Source of the DNA: Pseudomonadales bacterium
GTDB taxonomy: Bacteria; Pseudomonadota; Gammaproteobacteria; Pseudomonadales; JAHRWD01
Direction of reading: 5' to 3'
Assembly (NCBI GenBank): GCA_029210125.1
Contig: JARGPR010000005.1
Span: forward strand, 139,666-203,665
Length of the DNA: 64,000 nt
This document shows, piece by piece, positions 19,025 through 27,874 of this stretch (positions are counted from its first letter, which is position 1; each line of letters starts with the position of its first letter). The position numbers and the translations under genes were made by a program. The notes below the pieces were generated by a model. It saw only the letters and a program-made list of their open reading frames with translations, was not told where the DNA came from and did no database searches.

Positions 19025-20278
19025 CTAGGTTGTTTCAGCTGCTGGTGGTCGAGTTAACGCGATCAATATGACCACTACCATACCCACCGTAACATAACCG
19101 TAAAAAGCAGGTTGGTAACTGCCCAGTTTGTCATAACTCAGCCCCGACAATATCGGCCCTAGTCCTGCACAAAGAGTACCTACCAGCGCACTTACGCCAA
19201 AAAGCGTTGCGTATGCAGTAGGGCCAAAATAGTTTGCGATTACCGTGGTGGCTGCCACAAAGGCAAAACCAAATCCCAGCCCAAATAAAATTGCGAAACT
19301 ATATGCCATAAAATGGTTGGTGGCATTGAGCAGCAGGATAAAGCTGGCAAGTTCAACCGCGAGTCCGGCCATGAGTATTAAGCGGGGTTCGATTTGATCC
19401 CCCAGTATCCCTGCCATTATCCTGCCGACGACCCCGGTAATTCCGGTCATGCCAATCACAGAGCCAATAAACAGAGGTGCAAACCCCGCATCCTTAAGAA
19501 AGAGTACCACCTGACTTGTAACGATGGTTGACCCAAAAAGTGCGGTACAGGTTCCAAGAGTGATGAACCAGAATGCACGGGTTCGCAGAGCGGTCCCTAT
19601 TTGCCACTCGGCATCCGTTTGGTGGACTTTGCGCGGTGCAGCACTGGAGTCCGGCGATGCGAGTTCTTCTAATTCGGAATCGGATAAACCGTCAGGGTTT
19701 TGGTTTTTCTGCTGTGGCGTTTCTACAACAAAGAACAATGTGATGACGGACGCGATGATCGAACCGATCGCCATTGCTAGCCACACCAGGCGCCAGTTGC
19801 CAGAAACTTCAATAAGTTCTACAAAAAGTGGCGACAGCAAAATAGCGGAGACGCCGCCGATTGCCATAAAAATTCCCAGTGATGTAGCTCTTTTCAGAGT
19901 GAACCAATTGGCGATAATCTGACTGCCAGGTAGGACAGTTTGCATGCCAATACCAATACCCATCAATACACCGGCACCCAGATAGAACTCCATAAGGGAT
20001 TGGGCAAAATAGGTGACCATGGCACCACTAGCGGCGACAAACCCACCGATTATCATCACCGGCCGCACCCCAAATTTACCGATCATGCCCGCTACCACCG
20101 GGCCTGCAAGCCCCATGGAAACCATCAATATGGCCATCCCCGCTCCAGCGGAGGTGCGGTTCCAGCCCATCTCTTCCACCATCGAAGGTAACACGACAAC
20201 GAAGCCGTATATTTGTGGCCCCATCGCAAATAGATATATGAAGCAAAGCGCTATCAGTAGTTTCCAGCCATAGAACAT
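19025..20278 (-). CDS. MFS transporter (oxalate/formate antiporter-like or monocarboxylate type)
   Basis: 417 residues with twelve predicted transmembrane helices and a charged central loop at about residues 190-220 (QQKNQNPDGLSDSELEELASPD). The N-terminal pattern FYGWKLLIALCFIYLFAMG, with VVLPSMVEEMGWNRTSAG, is typical of the OFA/monocarboxylate branch of the major facilitator superfamily. Substrate is unknown. AAGGTG precedes the ATG by seven bases. No partner catabolic gene is adjacent. Confidence 0.82.
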   Translation of the reverse strand: MFYGWKLLIALCFIYLFAMGPQIYGFVVVLPSMVEEMGWNRTSAGAGMAILMVSMGLAGPVVAGMIGKFGVRPVMIIGGFVAASGAMVTYFAQSLMEFYLGAGVLMGIGIGMQTVLPGSQIIANWFTLKRATSLGIFMAIGGVSAILLSPLFVELIEVSGNWRLVWLAMAIGSIIASVITLFFVVETPQQKNQNPDGLSDSELEELASPDSSAAPRKVHQTDAEWQIGTALRTRAFWFITLGTCTALFGSTIVTSQVVLFLKDAGFAPLFIGSVIGMTGITGVVGRIMAGILGDQIEPRLILMAGLAVELASFILLLNATNHFMAYSFAILFGLGFGFAFVAATTVIANYFGPTAYATLFGVSALVGTLCAGLGPILSGLSYDKLGSYQPAFYGYVTVGMVVVILIALTRPPAAETT

Positions 20279-20370
20279 ATGGACACCTTATTTTTATAAT
20301 TAGTTTTCAGGTTTAATGTGATCAGAATACTCTAATCAAACAGTTCAGAGTACTAGGGTATAGATCGGTC

Positions 20371-21432
20371 TCAGCGATGATTTTCAACGGTTGGTGGGAT
20401 GACATCACCCCTGGCCTGCATATTCAGGGCCTGCGGGTGATCCAGATAGTGCTGTCGAATGCTATCCGCTAACGCCTGCTTAACCTCGTCGTCTATTGGG
20501 CAGAGCGATATTACGGGCAAAGGTGCTAATATGGCTTCGAGCAGTTGATCCTGTGGTGAGTCCAGGCGCTGTTTCCAGGATGCCAATAAATCCCTGTCGA
20601 TATGGGAGGGTAGCGATCCAAGTATGCCGATATCATTTTGATTGTGTACCAGTAGCCCCGAAGTGGTGCCACGATCAAGGGTCAGTACCTGAAACATATA
20701 CAGAGTGTGATAGGCGAGCTGCTGCTGGAAATCTTCGCTGGTAGGGTTTGGGTGATGCTCAATCGCTTCCTTCATCAGCTGCGAATAACACTGAATGACT
20801 GCTTCGCCAACTGATTTGGCTAGTTCGAAATCCGCCTGTGAATCGTCAGTGCAATAGTTTTCAAGATAGAAATGAGATACACCACGGTGCCGACCTAAAG
20901 CAGGAATATTGAAATAACGATCCCCCTGAGTGGAGCCTTCAGCATAGTGATCTGGCGCAGCATATTTCAAGCATGTACTAAATGCCTGGGCTGCGCTTTC
21001 AAGAGGTATAGAGGGGTTAAGGTCCGCCATTATGCGCCAATATCCAGCGCCACTTTTCATCTCAGTCCAGCTAATATGCATGTGCATGGATGGTGCATGG
21101 GGGTTTTTGGGGTGGATGATGGTCGATAGGGCAGTTGCGGATCCCAGAGCTTTTTCTGGCAAGTCGTCGTAGTGAATCTGCGATACATTTACCGATGCAC
21201 GGTTAAACAGTTTTTGGTCGGCGGCCATAAAACGTATACCGCCACCATGTCGACCATTTTCACGCAGCCATTCAACGGGCAAAAAACCCTTCCCGTCACC
21301 GAGCTGTTGGCTGACCTTCGACAGGGCATCGACCAAGCCTTGCTGTAAACCTTCCACCAGGTTGTATGCACGTTCCGCAGCTACGGAGGTGGTTCTTGTT
21401 CGTTCCCCTGCTTGTTCCGCTGTTTGTTTCAT
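20371..21432 (-). CDS. Divergent oxygen-dependent coproporphyrinogen III oxidase family protein
   Basis: 353 residues, no signal peptide. HemF-like motifs are visible: the N-terminal GGGIRFMAAD, then KNPHAPSMHMHISWTEM matching the HemF pattern NPHxPxxHMN, then GYWRIMADLNPS. The region FNIPALGRHRGVSHFYLENY stands where typical HemF has the substrate-binding block around RGVGGIFFD, so this is a distant branch. Canonical HemF catalyses oxidative decarboxylation of coproporphyrinogen III to protoporphyrinogen IX. With hemB far away and no other haem gene beside it, identity of the reaction is inferred only. Confidence 0.65.
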   Translation of the reverse strand: MKQTAEQAGERTRTTSVAAERAYNLVEGLQQGLVDALSKVSQQLGDGKGFLPVEWLRENGRHGGGIRFMAADQKLFNRASVNVSQIHYDDLPEKALGSATALSTIIHPKNPHAPSMHMHISWTEMKSGAGYWRIMADLNPSIPLESAAQAFSTCLKYAAPDHYAEGSTQGDRYFNIPALGRHRGVSHFYLENYCTDDSQADFELAKSVGEAVIQCYSQLMKEAIEHHPNPTSEDFQQQLAYHTLYMFQVLTLDRGTTSGLLVHNQNDIGILGSLPSHIDRDLLASWKQRLDSPQDQLLEAILAPLPVISLCPIDDEVKQALADSIRQHYLDHPQALNMQARGDVIPPTVENHR

Positions 21433-21551
21433 ACCAAAAGTCTACCAGATCAATAAAACGCTGAATTTAACAAGCGAATCGCGATCTGGCAAACCGCGAT
21501 AGATATGGGCTCTTTTTTCCTAGTTCAGCAAAGGGAGGTTGGTCGAAATAT

Positions 21552-22145
21552 CTATTTTCGAATTTCGCAGTTTCCCCAGTCACATGACACCAGGATCGAG
21601 GTTTTATCAGGGCAGGTAGCCTCAAATATTTCCGCGGGCCAGTTTGCTTTAAGTGTTTGGATTTTTGGATCGCGGCATCGGTTCCTGATCACAAGCCGTT
21701 CGGCTGTAATACTGCTGCGAGAATAAGCTTTTCCGGTTTTTGAACTTACTTCAGCTTGCTGAACATACAGGTCTTTACCCTGGCGACCTTTTTGCTGATC
21801 CAGGGTTAACAGTAATTTGTACAGGTCTCTGTTTTTATTCAGATCCATTTTTCCTTCATTGTACTTCGCAAGCACCGTCTCGCAGGAAAGTGCACGATCA
21901 CTCGCCTGCAGGATTGGTTTAGCAAGTGTTTCCGCCTCAAGGGCAACGTCCATTGCCAATGCCATTGCGTATCGTGAACCCGCTGCCTGCCGATCACCGT
22001 TCAAAGTAATTAAATTGTAGGAGAATCCGAATTCTGCGGCTTCAACAAAAGAACCATTTCGTTTCCACCAGCTTTGATGCGTTTGCCAGGAATGGTTTTC
22101 CAGTGTTGTGCTGATATCACCGCAGTAATCAGCAATTTGACGCAA
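21552..22145 (-). CDS. Main body of a small putative lipoprotein, unknown function (5' end frameshifted)
   Basis: About 197 residues can be read from a TTG at 22145, but this is not a natural start: the same frame continues upstream as CSRQPAPADLLAPPQEQAIF and then hits a stop at 22233-22235. The lipoprotein signal peptide lies in another frame (see 22129-22260). The mature part is helical with several cysteines (CGD, SCE, CPDK, CDWGNC) and I do not recognise a family. It follows the HemF-like gene's promoter side on the same strand, 119 bp away. Confidence 0.55.
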   Translation of the reverse strand: MRQIADYCGDISTTLENHSWQTHQSWWKRNGSFVEAAEFGFSYNLITLNGDRQAAGSRYAMALAMDVALEAETLAKPILQASDRALSCETVLAKYNEGKMDLNKNRDLYKLLLTLDQQKGRQGKDLYVQQAEVSSKTGKAYSRSSITAERLVIRNRCRDPKIQTLKANWPAEIFEATCPDKTSILVSCDWGNCEIRK

Positions 22146-22260
22146 TGTGGCGTCTTGAGCTAATGCGTGAAAAATAGCTTGCTCCTGCGGGGGGGCGAGT
22201 AGGTCCGCTGGAGCAGGCTGACGCGAGCAAAATCACGGATAACAATATAAATTTCTTCAA
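22129..22260 (-). pseudogene. Signal-peptide fragment of the same lipoprotein gene, out of frame by one base
   Basis: From a TTG at 22260, preceded by AGGA nine bases upstream, the frame reads MKKFILLSVILLASACSSG, a good lipoprotein signal peptide. It ends at a stop at 22129 unless one base is removed from the seven-G run at 22189-22195 (plus strand). With six G the frame joins the downstream body as CSSGPTRPPQEQAIFHALAQ, giving one lipoprotein of about 235 residues over 21552-22260. It could be a real frameshift, a phase-variable tract or a sequencing error. Confidence 0.6.
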
Positions 22261-22459
22261 GGTGGTGGTTCCTGTAGACGGATTTGGTTATCCGTAAATT
22301 CTAGATCGGACCTCCAGAAAGTAAAGGCGAAATTCGCTGAGTATAGGCAGTATAAATCTCCTTTTGGCTGTAGATCAGCTCCTCAAAAATGACCAGCCTA
22401 TACTATAATTAAACACTGTCTCGCCCAATTAAAATTACTCAAAATAGGATGCTAATAGT

Positions 22460-25400
22460 TTGGATATTGCCTGGATATTATGTGCGGCCATGCTGGTGTT
22501 TGTTATGCAAGCCGGTTTTTTATGTTTAGAAACTGGTCTGGTAAGAAGCAAGAATAGTATTAATGTGGCTGCAAAAAATATCACCGATTTTACCATTTCC
22601 AGCGTCGTATTCTGGGCCTTTGGTTTCGCGGTTATGTTTGGCGATAGTTTTTCTGGCTGGATTGGTACAACTAACTTCTTGTTCGGCGAAGGTAGTAGCC
22701 CGAAGTTAATCGCTATATTCCTTTTCCAAATGATGTTTTGTGGCACCGCTGCAACCTTAGTATCCGGTGCAATAGCAGAGCGGATGAGCTATTTCGGCTA
22801 CCTCACGGTAACGGTCACCATATCAGCGTTGATATACCCAATAGTAGGCCACTGGGCATGGGCAGGAATTATTTCCGGTAATCCCACGGGATGGTTAGAG
22901 TTGTTGGGTTTTGTAGATTTCGCGGGTTCAACGGTAGTGCATTCTGTTGGTGGTTGGGTTGCCCTCGCAGCGGTGTTGGTCATCGGTCCGAGAATAGGAA
23001 AATACGATATATCGGGTAGACAGATACCGGGCAGCAATATTCCGATGGCCGCATTGGGTGGTATGTTGATCTGGTTTGGTTGGTTTGGGTTTAACGGCGG
23101 CAGCGGTTTGGAATGGAATGATCAGGTTCCCTCCATTTTGCTGAATACCTGCTTAGCGGCATTTTGGGGTGGAATAGTAGCGACCGCGCTGAAGTACAAA
23201 TCAGAGGGCTATATTGACGTACCTGGAATTATTAACGGTGTGTTGGCAGGCTTGGTGGCCATTACTGCGAGTTGTAATGCAGTGGGCGTCGAAGCCGCAG
23301 CTACTATCGGTGCTGTCGCTGGATCCCTCATATTTTTCGGCGATAATTTACTCGAACGTCTGCGCATAGATGACACCGTCGGTGTGATTCCTGTGCATCT
23401 ATTTGCAGGAATTTGGGGGACCATCGCCGTCGCAATATTTGCTGAAACTGGCACCTCGTTTTTAATGCAACTTCAATCCCAACTTGTTGGTATTGGCGCA
23501 GCGGGGCTTTATAGCTTTTTTGTCGCCTATTTCGTATTTCGTGTTGTACATCACTTTTATTCAATGCGAGTTAATGAAAAGGCCGAGCTTATTGGTTTGA
23601 ATGTGTCTGAGCATAGGGTTAGTACGGAGGTCTTCGACTTACTTTCAGCAATGAACGATCAGCACCAACTGGGTGATTTTTCCCAACGTGTTCCGGTAGA
23701 GCCTTTTACAGAGACTGGGCAAATTGCCCTTCAATACAATAGAGTGATCGATAAAGTTAATCAGGAAATTCATCAACGTGATGAAGCTTTTGCGGCGTTT
23801 AAGAAAAGCGAATATCGGAACGGTGCTATCCTGGAGGCGGCGATGGATTGCATTATTACCATTGATAACAAGGGTAAGATTCTCGATTTTAACCCGGCTG
23901 CAGAACAGTGCTTTTCTGTGGGTAAGAAAGCGCTTATAAACTGTGTATTTTTCGATATGTTTATGGAGGCTGACGCAGCCGCATTGGCTAAAAAAAGCCT
24001 GGAAATGGGTTTCACTTTAAATGAAGGTCTCATAGTGAAGAGACAAAATATTACTGAGTTAGTACGTTTTGATGGAGAAAAATTTCCGTCTGAAATTGTG
24101 ATTACCAGAACCACCGATGGCCATAGTTCGGGTGAAGAGTATACGCTTCATATTCGTGATATTACCCAGCAACAAAAACTACAAAAAAGGCTCAAGTTAT
24201 TAGCTTACAATGACCCATTAACTGGCCTCTATAATCGCACCTATTTTATGATGAATCTGGAGGAACGAATTCGATTTCATAGTAAAACACCCGGCGCAGT
24301 TGTGCTGATGTTTTTGGATCTTGATCAATTTAAAAAAGTTAACGATACGTTAGGCCATAAAGTGGGAGACGAGCTTCTTTGCGATACAGCGAAGCGACTG
24401 ACTAGACTCACTAGGGATGTAGATGTGGTTGGACGTTGGGGCGGCGATGAGTTTTTAGTTGTGATGTCCGGTAACATAACGATTGAAGCTGCGGTTAAAA
24501 AAGCTAATGAAATACTTGTAGCAATGCGCCAACCCTTCACATTAGGAGGGAACAAACTTACCGTATTGACTAGTATTGGGATTTCTATTTCAGAAAATGG
24601 CGAAACCGATGCGGATCGTTTGGTGCAGCATGCTGACCTTGCTATGTATAAAGCAAAGCAATCCGGTCGAAATGTCTACCGTATATTCAATTCTGAAATG
24701 GAGCAAGCCGCCCAACAGCAGTTTCGATATGAAATCGCATTGCCAGAGGCAATGGCAAAAAACCAACTGCTTCTTCATTTTCAACCAAAAGTACGTTGTG
24801 ATACAGATCAAGTGGTGGGGTTTGAAGCGCTGCTGAGATGGCAACACCCAGACTATGGTCTAATTTCACCCGGTGAATTTATTCCTATTATCGAAGGATC
24901 AAATTATATTGTTGAAATAGGTGAATGGGTCATTGAAAACGTGGTACACCAGTTGGTTGAATGGCGAAGAAATGGCTATCGGTTACTACCCATTGCGGTC
25001 AACATTTCCGGGCATCATATGCATGATCCATCTCTAGTAGTATTTGTGAATGATATTTTGAAAAAAAATGATATCGCTGGAGAGCTCATTGAAATTGAAA
25101 TTACCGAAGGTGCGTTAACTGGAAATACCGATGAAAGTATTGCGGCGATGGCAGAGCTAAAAACGACCGGTATTAAGCTTTCTATTGATGACTTTGGAAC
25201 GGGTTATTCATCTCTAAGTTACCTCAAAAAATTCCCGGTTGATGTTCTTAAAATTGATCGTGCATTTATTATAGAGTGCGCATCGAATAACGAAGATGGT
25301 GCTATATGTAAAGCGATTATTTCCCTGGCTAGGAATCTTGGTTTAACGATCGTAGCTGAAGGTGTAGAGACGAAAGAACAGTTGGCGTTTCTGAAAAGAT

Positions 25401-25477
25401 ATGATTGCGATATATATCAAGGCTATTATTTTAGTCGGCCGCTCAGTTCGGAACATATTCCAGTTTTGTTGGGATAA
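22460..25477 (+). CDS. Ammonium transporter fused to PAS-GGDEF-EAL (c-di-GMP turnover) domains
   Basis: 1005 residues. Residues 1-370 are an Amt/Mep/Rh channel with eleven or so membrane helices; the twin histidines are present (DFAGSTVVHSVGGW and GVIPVHLFAGIWG), as are the gate region FLFQMMFCGTAATL and FGFNGGSG. A linker of about 80 residues leads to a PAS domain (about 452-570). The GGDEF motif is intact at 661-665 with an RDVD inhibitory site five residues upstream. EAL is intact at 789-791 (FEALLRWQHP), with DDFGTGYSS at 910-918 and AEGVET, so both cyclase and phosphodiesterase look active. TTG start at 22460 with AGGA ten bases upstream. Likely links external ammonium to c-di-GMP; which activity dominates is unknown. 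Confidence 0.9.
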   Translation: MDIAWILCAAMLVFVMQAGFLCLETGLVRSKNSINVAAKNITDFTISSVVFWAFGFAVMFGDSFSGWIGTTNFLFGEGSSPKLIAIFLFQMMFCGTAATLVSGAIAERMSYFGYLTVTVTISALIYPIVGHWAWAGIISGNPTGWLELLGFVDFAGSTVVHSVGGWVALAAVLVIGPRIGKYDISGRQIPGSNIPMAALGGMLIWFGWFGFNGGSGLEWNDQVPSILLNTCLAAFWGGIVATALKYKSEGYIDVPGIINGVLAGLVAITASCNAVGVEAAATIGAVAGSLIFFGDNLLERLRIDDTVGVIPVHLFAGIWGTIAVAIFAETGTSFLMQLQSQLVGIGAAGLYSFFVAYFVFRVVHHFYSMRVNEKAELIGLNVSEHRVSTEVFDLLSAMNDQHQLGDFSQRVPVEPFTETGQIALQYNRVIDKVNQEIHQRDEAFAAFKKSEYRNGAILEAAMDCIITIDNKGKILDFNPAAEQCFSVGKKALINCVFFDMFMEADAAALAKKSLEMGFTLNEGLIVKRQNITELVRFDGEKFPSEIVITRTTDGHSSGEEYTLHIRDITQQQKLQKRLKLLAYNDPLTGLYNRTYFMMNLEERIRFHSKTPGAVVLMFLDLDQFKKVNDTLGHKVGDELLCDTAKRLTRLTRDVDVVGRWGGDEFLVVMSGNITIEAAVKKANEILVAMRQPFTLGGNKLTVLTSIGISISENGETDADRLVQHADLAMYKAKQSGRNVYRIFNSEMEQAAQQQFRYEIALPEAMAKNQLLLHFQPKVRCDTDQVVGFEALLRWQHPDYGLISPGEFIPIIEGSNYIVEIGEWVIENVVHQLVEWRRNGYRLLPIAVNISGHHMHDPSLVVFVNDILKKNDIAGELIEIEITEGALTGNTDESIAAMAELKTTGIKLSIDDFGTGYSSLSYLKKFPVDVLKIDRAFIIECASNNEDGAICKAIISLARNLGLTIVAEGVETKEQLAFLKRYDCDIYQGYYFSRPLSSEHIPVLLG

Positions 25478-25659
25478 ATCTACATTCCACTAAATATCCT
25501 CAAAAGGATACTCATCTTTATTTTACAACGGGTAGTTGGCTTAGGTGCTGTGACACCGTTTTGTAGATGTTTTCTGGGTTAGGGTTTCTGTAGAGACACA
25601 CACTTTCTATCGACGGTTTGTTAGCCCAGAGGCGTTCCGAATCAAATCGAATGTGGTCA

Positions 25660-26790
25660 CTAATTCTTATAATACCAGTGGGTTCGATTAGAACTGTCCT
25701 TTTCAAAAAACATTTCAAGCCGGAGCAGTAGGTAGGGCTCGGGTTTGTAATCATCAAGTCGATCAAACCCAATACCTGGAATAATATCCAGGTACAACCA
25801 GTTGTCGTGCAGTAGTGTTCTGTAATCCAGTTCGATGTAGGCATCGGTTAACACGGTATTGTGTAGGCTCTGCTCCAGAATACCGAAATTGTGTTCGAGT
25901 ATATGATTCTGTGTTATTCGTCGTACCAGTTGGATGATGTGGATGGCTTGCATTTTGTCGATCTCTTCTCGCCATTCGGTACTGTTGGTAAGCCGAAAGA
26001 AATAGTCGGGTGAGATGATTTTTTCGTAGTTGAATGATGCGTTAGCAATGGCTCCCTTATCGAGGAATTGCGAAAAGCGCAGCCGCAGGGGAATAGAGGA
26101 TGTTTCGTTCAGTTCCCAGCGTCGCCAAACAGTTGATCTAATGAAGGGGTCTAGCGGAAAGTTTAATTTAAGGCCCGCCTTTGCCGATGCGCGCCAGGTA
26201 GCCGTTTTCCTGTTTTCGGCTTTGATGGCGGCGGAAATCGAACCATCTTCAGTTGGATTGAATTCAGGGAGGCCTGGTTTATCGACTTCGCGGCTTAGAT
26301 CCTCCTGATCGATATCGCTACCAATCACCAACCGAAGTCGTTTTTTTGTCAGTGGTAGATCGATTCTGAATTTGACGCTGGTATCAAATTGATCGTCGTG
26401 GTTTCTTCGAAAACCTGGCTGCAGACGTATGCGAAGAAAACTATAGTTATGCAATTCTAAGGATTCTTCACCCGCAAAAAAATTGTCAATACTTCGTGCC
26501 GTTACCTCGACCCCATAAGTGACCTTTTTCTGGGAATTGGACAACCACTCGAGGTCGGGTTTAAAAAACTGAAAACTACGTTCCAGCAACGACGGAGGCG
26601 GGGGTGTGTCTTCGAAATCAATGATCGGGATCTTTTCATCAGCCTGAATTGCACTTTTACGATCGACGGCAGCGCTAACATCAACAACCGAAGAACCTTC
26701 GGCAGCCCATATCGTTGCCGTGAATGAGCAGGTTAGTACAAGAAAAAGCAGGTGGGTTTTAGTGGTAGATAAGTTACACGGTATACACAT
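25660..26790 (-). CDS. Putative outer-membrane beta-barrel protein
   Basis: About 376 residues, not recognised as a named family. A signal peptide at the N-terminus ends CSFTATIWAA. After a proline-rich linker with TPPPPSLLERSF the rest alternates polar and hydrophobic residues in short strands with many aromatic ends (YSFLRIRLQPGF, FDTSVKFRIDLPL, YLLLRLEMFF), as in outer-membrane barrels. The C-terminus is THWYYKN, not a classic barrel end. ATG at 26790 was chosen; a TTG at 26826 is possible. It follows the DUF3014 gene by about 60 bp on the same strand and is probably co-transcribed. Confidence 0.6.
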   Translation of the reverse strand: MCIPCNLSTTKTHLLFLVLTCSFTATIWAAEGSSVVDVSAAVDRKSAIQADEKIPIIDFEDTPPPPSLLERSFQFFKPDLEWLSNSQKKVTYGVEVTARSIDNFFAGEESLELHNYSFLRIRLQPGFRRNHDDQFDTSVKFRIDLPLTKKRLRLVIGSDIDQEDLSREVDKPGLPEFNPTEDGSISAAIKAENRKTATWRASAKAGLKLNFPLDPFIRSTVWRRWELNETSSIPLRLRFSQFLDKGAIANASFNYEKIISPDYFFRLTNSTEWREEIDKMQAIHIIQLVRRITQNHILEHNFGILEQSLHNTVLTDAYIELDYRTLLHDNWLYLDIIPGIGFDRLDDYKPEPYLLLRLEMFFEKDSSNRTHWYYKN

Positions 26791-26853
26791 GGTTATAGAT
26801 GATGGTCGGCATAATAGGGCATTCAAGCGATAACCATATGTTTTGGGTAACCT

Positions 26854-27747
26854 TCATCTCAAAGCTGATCGAATTTCTCTGAGCTTTGCTTTGATCTTAC
26901 GGGTGTTTTCAGGGCCCATCCGAATGAGTTGTTTCTGAACTTTTGAAAGTTGTTCCAACTGTTTATCTTCAAACCGGTACGTAACGGATGGACGCACCAG
27001 TTCAATGTCACCTTCGAGATCAGGTGTTGCCATGAGCTCATCAATTGCGTCTATGAACACTTTGTTAAAATCTGTTTGTGGGTTTCCCAGTTCGTGATAG
27101 GCCTTGGTGATGAGTGAGCTGTTTTCCTGATAAAGACGGACAATTTCTCTGCCATCCAGGCTCGTAAAAAAGTCAGTGATAGCGTCATACCGATGGTAGC
27201 TCTCTGGGTCAAGCCGGTAGTGTTTGGGCCGTGTTTCAATCGCGTTGAACTTACCCCTTATCGGTAGGTGTTCAAGTTGTCCTCGTATCAAGTTTGCCTC
27301 GGAGAGGCTATTCACAAAAATTACAAAACGTCGGATAAGATCATTTTCAGGCAGCCATTGATCGATGTTTGATGATGCAAATGCATCGTCAAGCTCGTCG
27401 CGTGCGTAGTCATCGCTATTGTCTAGCGGCGGCAACGGCAGAGTGGTAATAGATGGAACGGATACTGTTGGCTCAGTCGGAGGTTTTGTTGCCGGTATTG
27501 GTTTTGCGGGCTGCGGTTGAAGTGCAGGCAGCGGCAGCGCAACGGTGCCTGCTGGAGGTGGCTCTACAACGGAAGCGGGTTTGTTATCTGTGGCATCGGT
27601 GCTCCCCGTATCAGTGCTCACTTTATCGGAAGCGGGCCACAGTAGATAAACTAGCAGTGCCAGCGCCGCTAGCGCCGCGCCTGTTAACGTAACTAATTTA
27701 GGGCTAAGGGTTTTTTTTTGGGTTTCTGTATTTTTTGGCTTGTTCAC
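26854..27747 (-). CDS. DUF3014 family membrane-anchored protein
   Basis: 297 residues. One transmembrane helix lies at about residues 20-42 (LTGAALAALALLVYLLW), then a proline-rich periplasmic linker (about 60-110). The C-terminal domain of about 185 residues starts at LPPLDNSDDYARDELDDAF and includes LRRFVIFVNSL-type sequence, which I recognise as DUF3014. The biochemical role is unknown. The start is GTG with GGATG upstream. It lies directly upstream of the barrel-like protein gene, suggesting an envelope role. Confidence 0.7.
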   Translation of the reverse strand: MNKPKNTETQKKTLSPKLVTLTGAALAALALLVYLLWPASDKVSTDTGSTDATDNKPASVVEPPPAGTVALPLPALQPQPAKPIPATKPPTEPTVSVPSITTLPLPPLDNSDDYARDELDDAFASSNIDQWLPENDLIRRFVIFVNSLSEANLIRGQLEHLPIRGKFNAIETRPKHYRLDPESYHRYDAITDFFTSLDGREIVRLYQENSSLITKAYHELGNPQTDFNKVFIDAIDELMATPDLEGDIELVRPSVTYRFEDKQLEQLSKVQKQLIRMGPENTRKIKAKLREIRSALR

Positions 27748-27828
27748 AATTCACATCCGGTTACATCTCGTTATTACGATTTTGTTGCTGTGAGAGTGCT
27801 TGATGTGAGTCGGTTTGTCTACAAGAAG

Positions 27829-27867
27829 TTCCCCAAGGTAAAGGAGGGAAGGGTAAACCTTGGGGAA
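27829..27867 (-). terminator. Stem-loop downstream of ilvE
   Basis: TTCCCCAAGG (27829-27838) and CCTTGGGGAA (27858-27867) form a perfect ten-base stem with a 19-base loop, seven bases beyond the ilvE stop. On the minus strand it is followed by CTTCTTGT, a weak U-rich tail. Confidence 0.5.
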
Positions 27868-27874
27868 ATCCAGA

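Noticed and set aside
19524-19922. Long antisense frame in the MFS transporter gene
   Set aside because: Shadow of a membrane protein gene; its residues are those produced by complementing hydrophobic codons.
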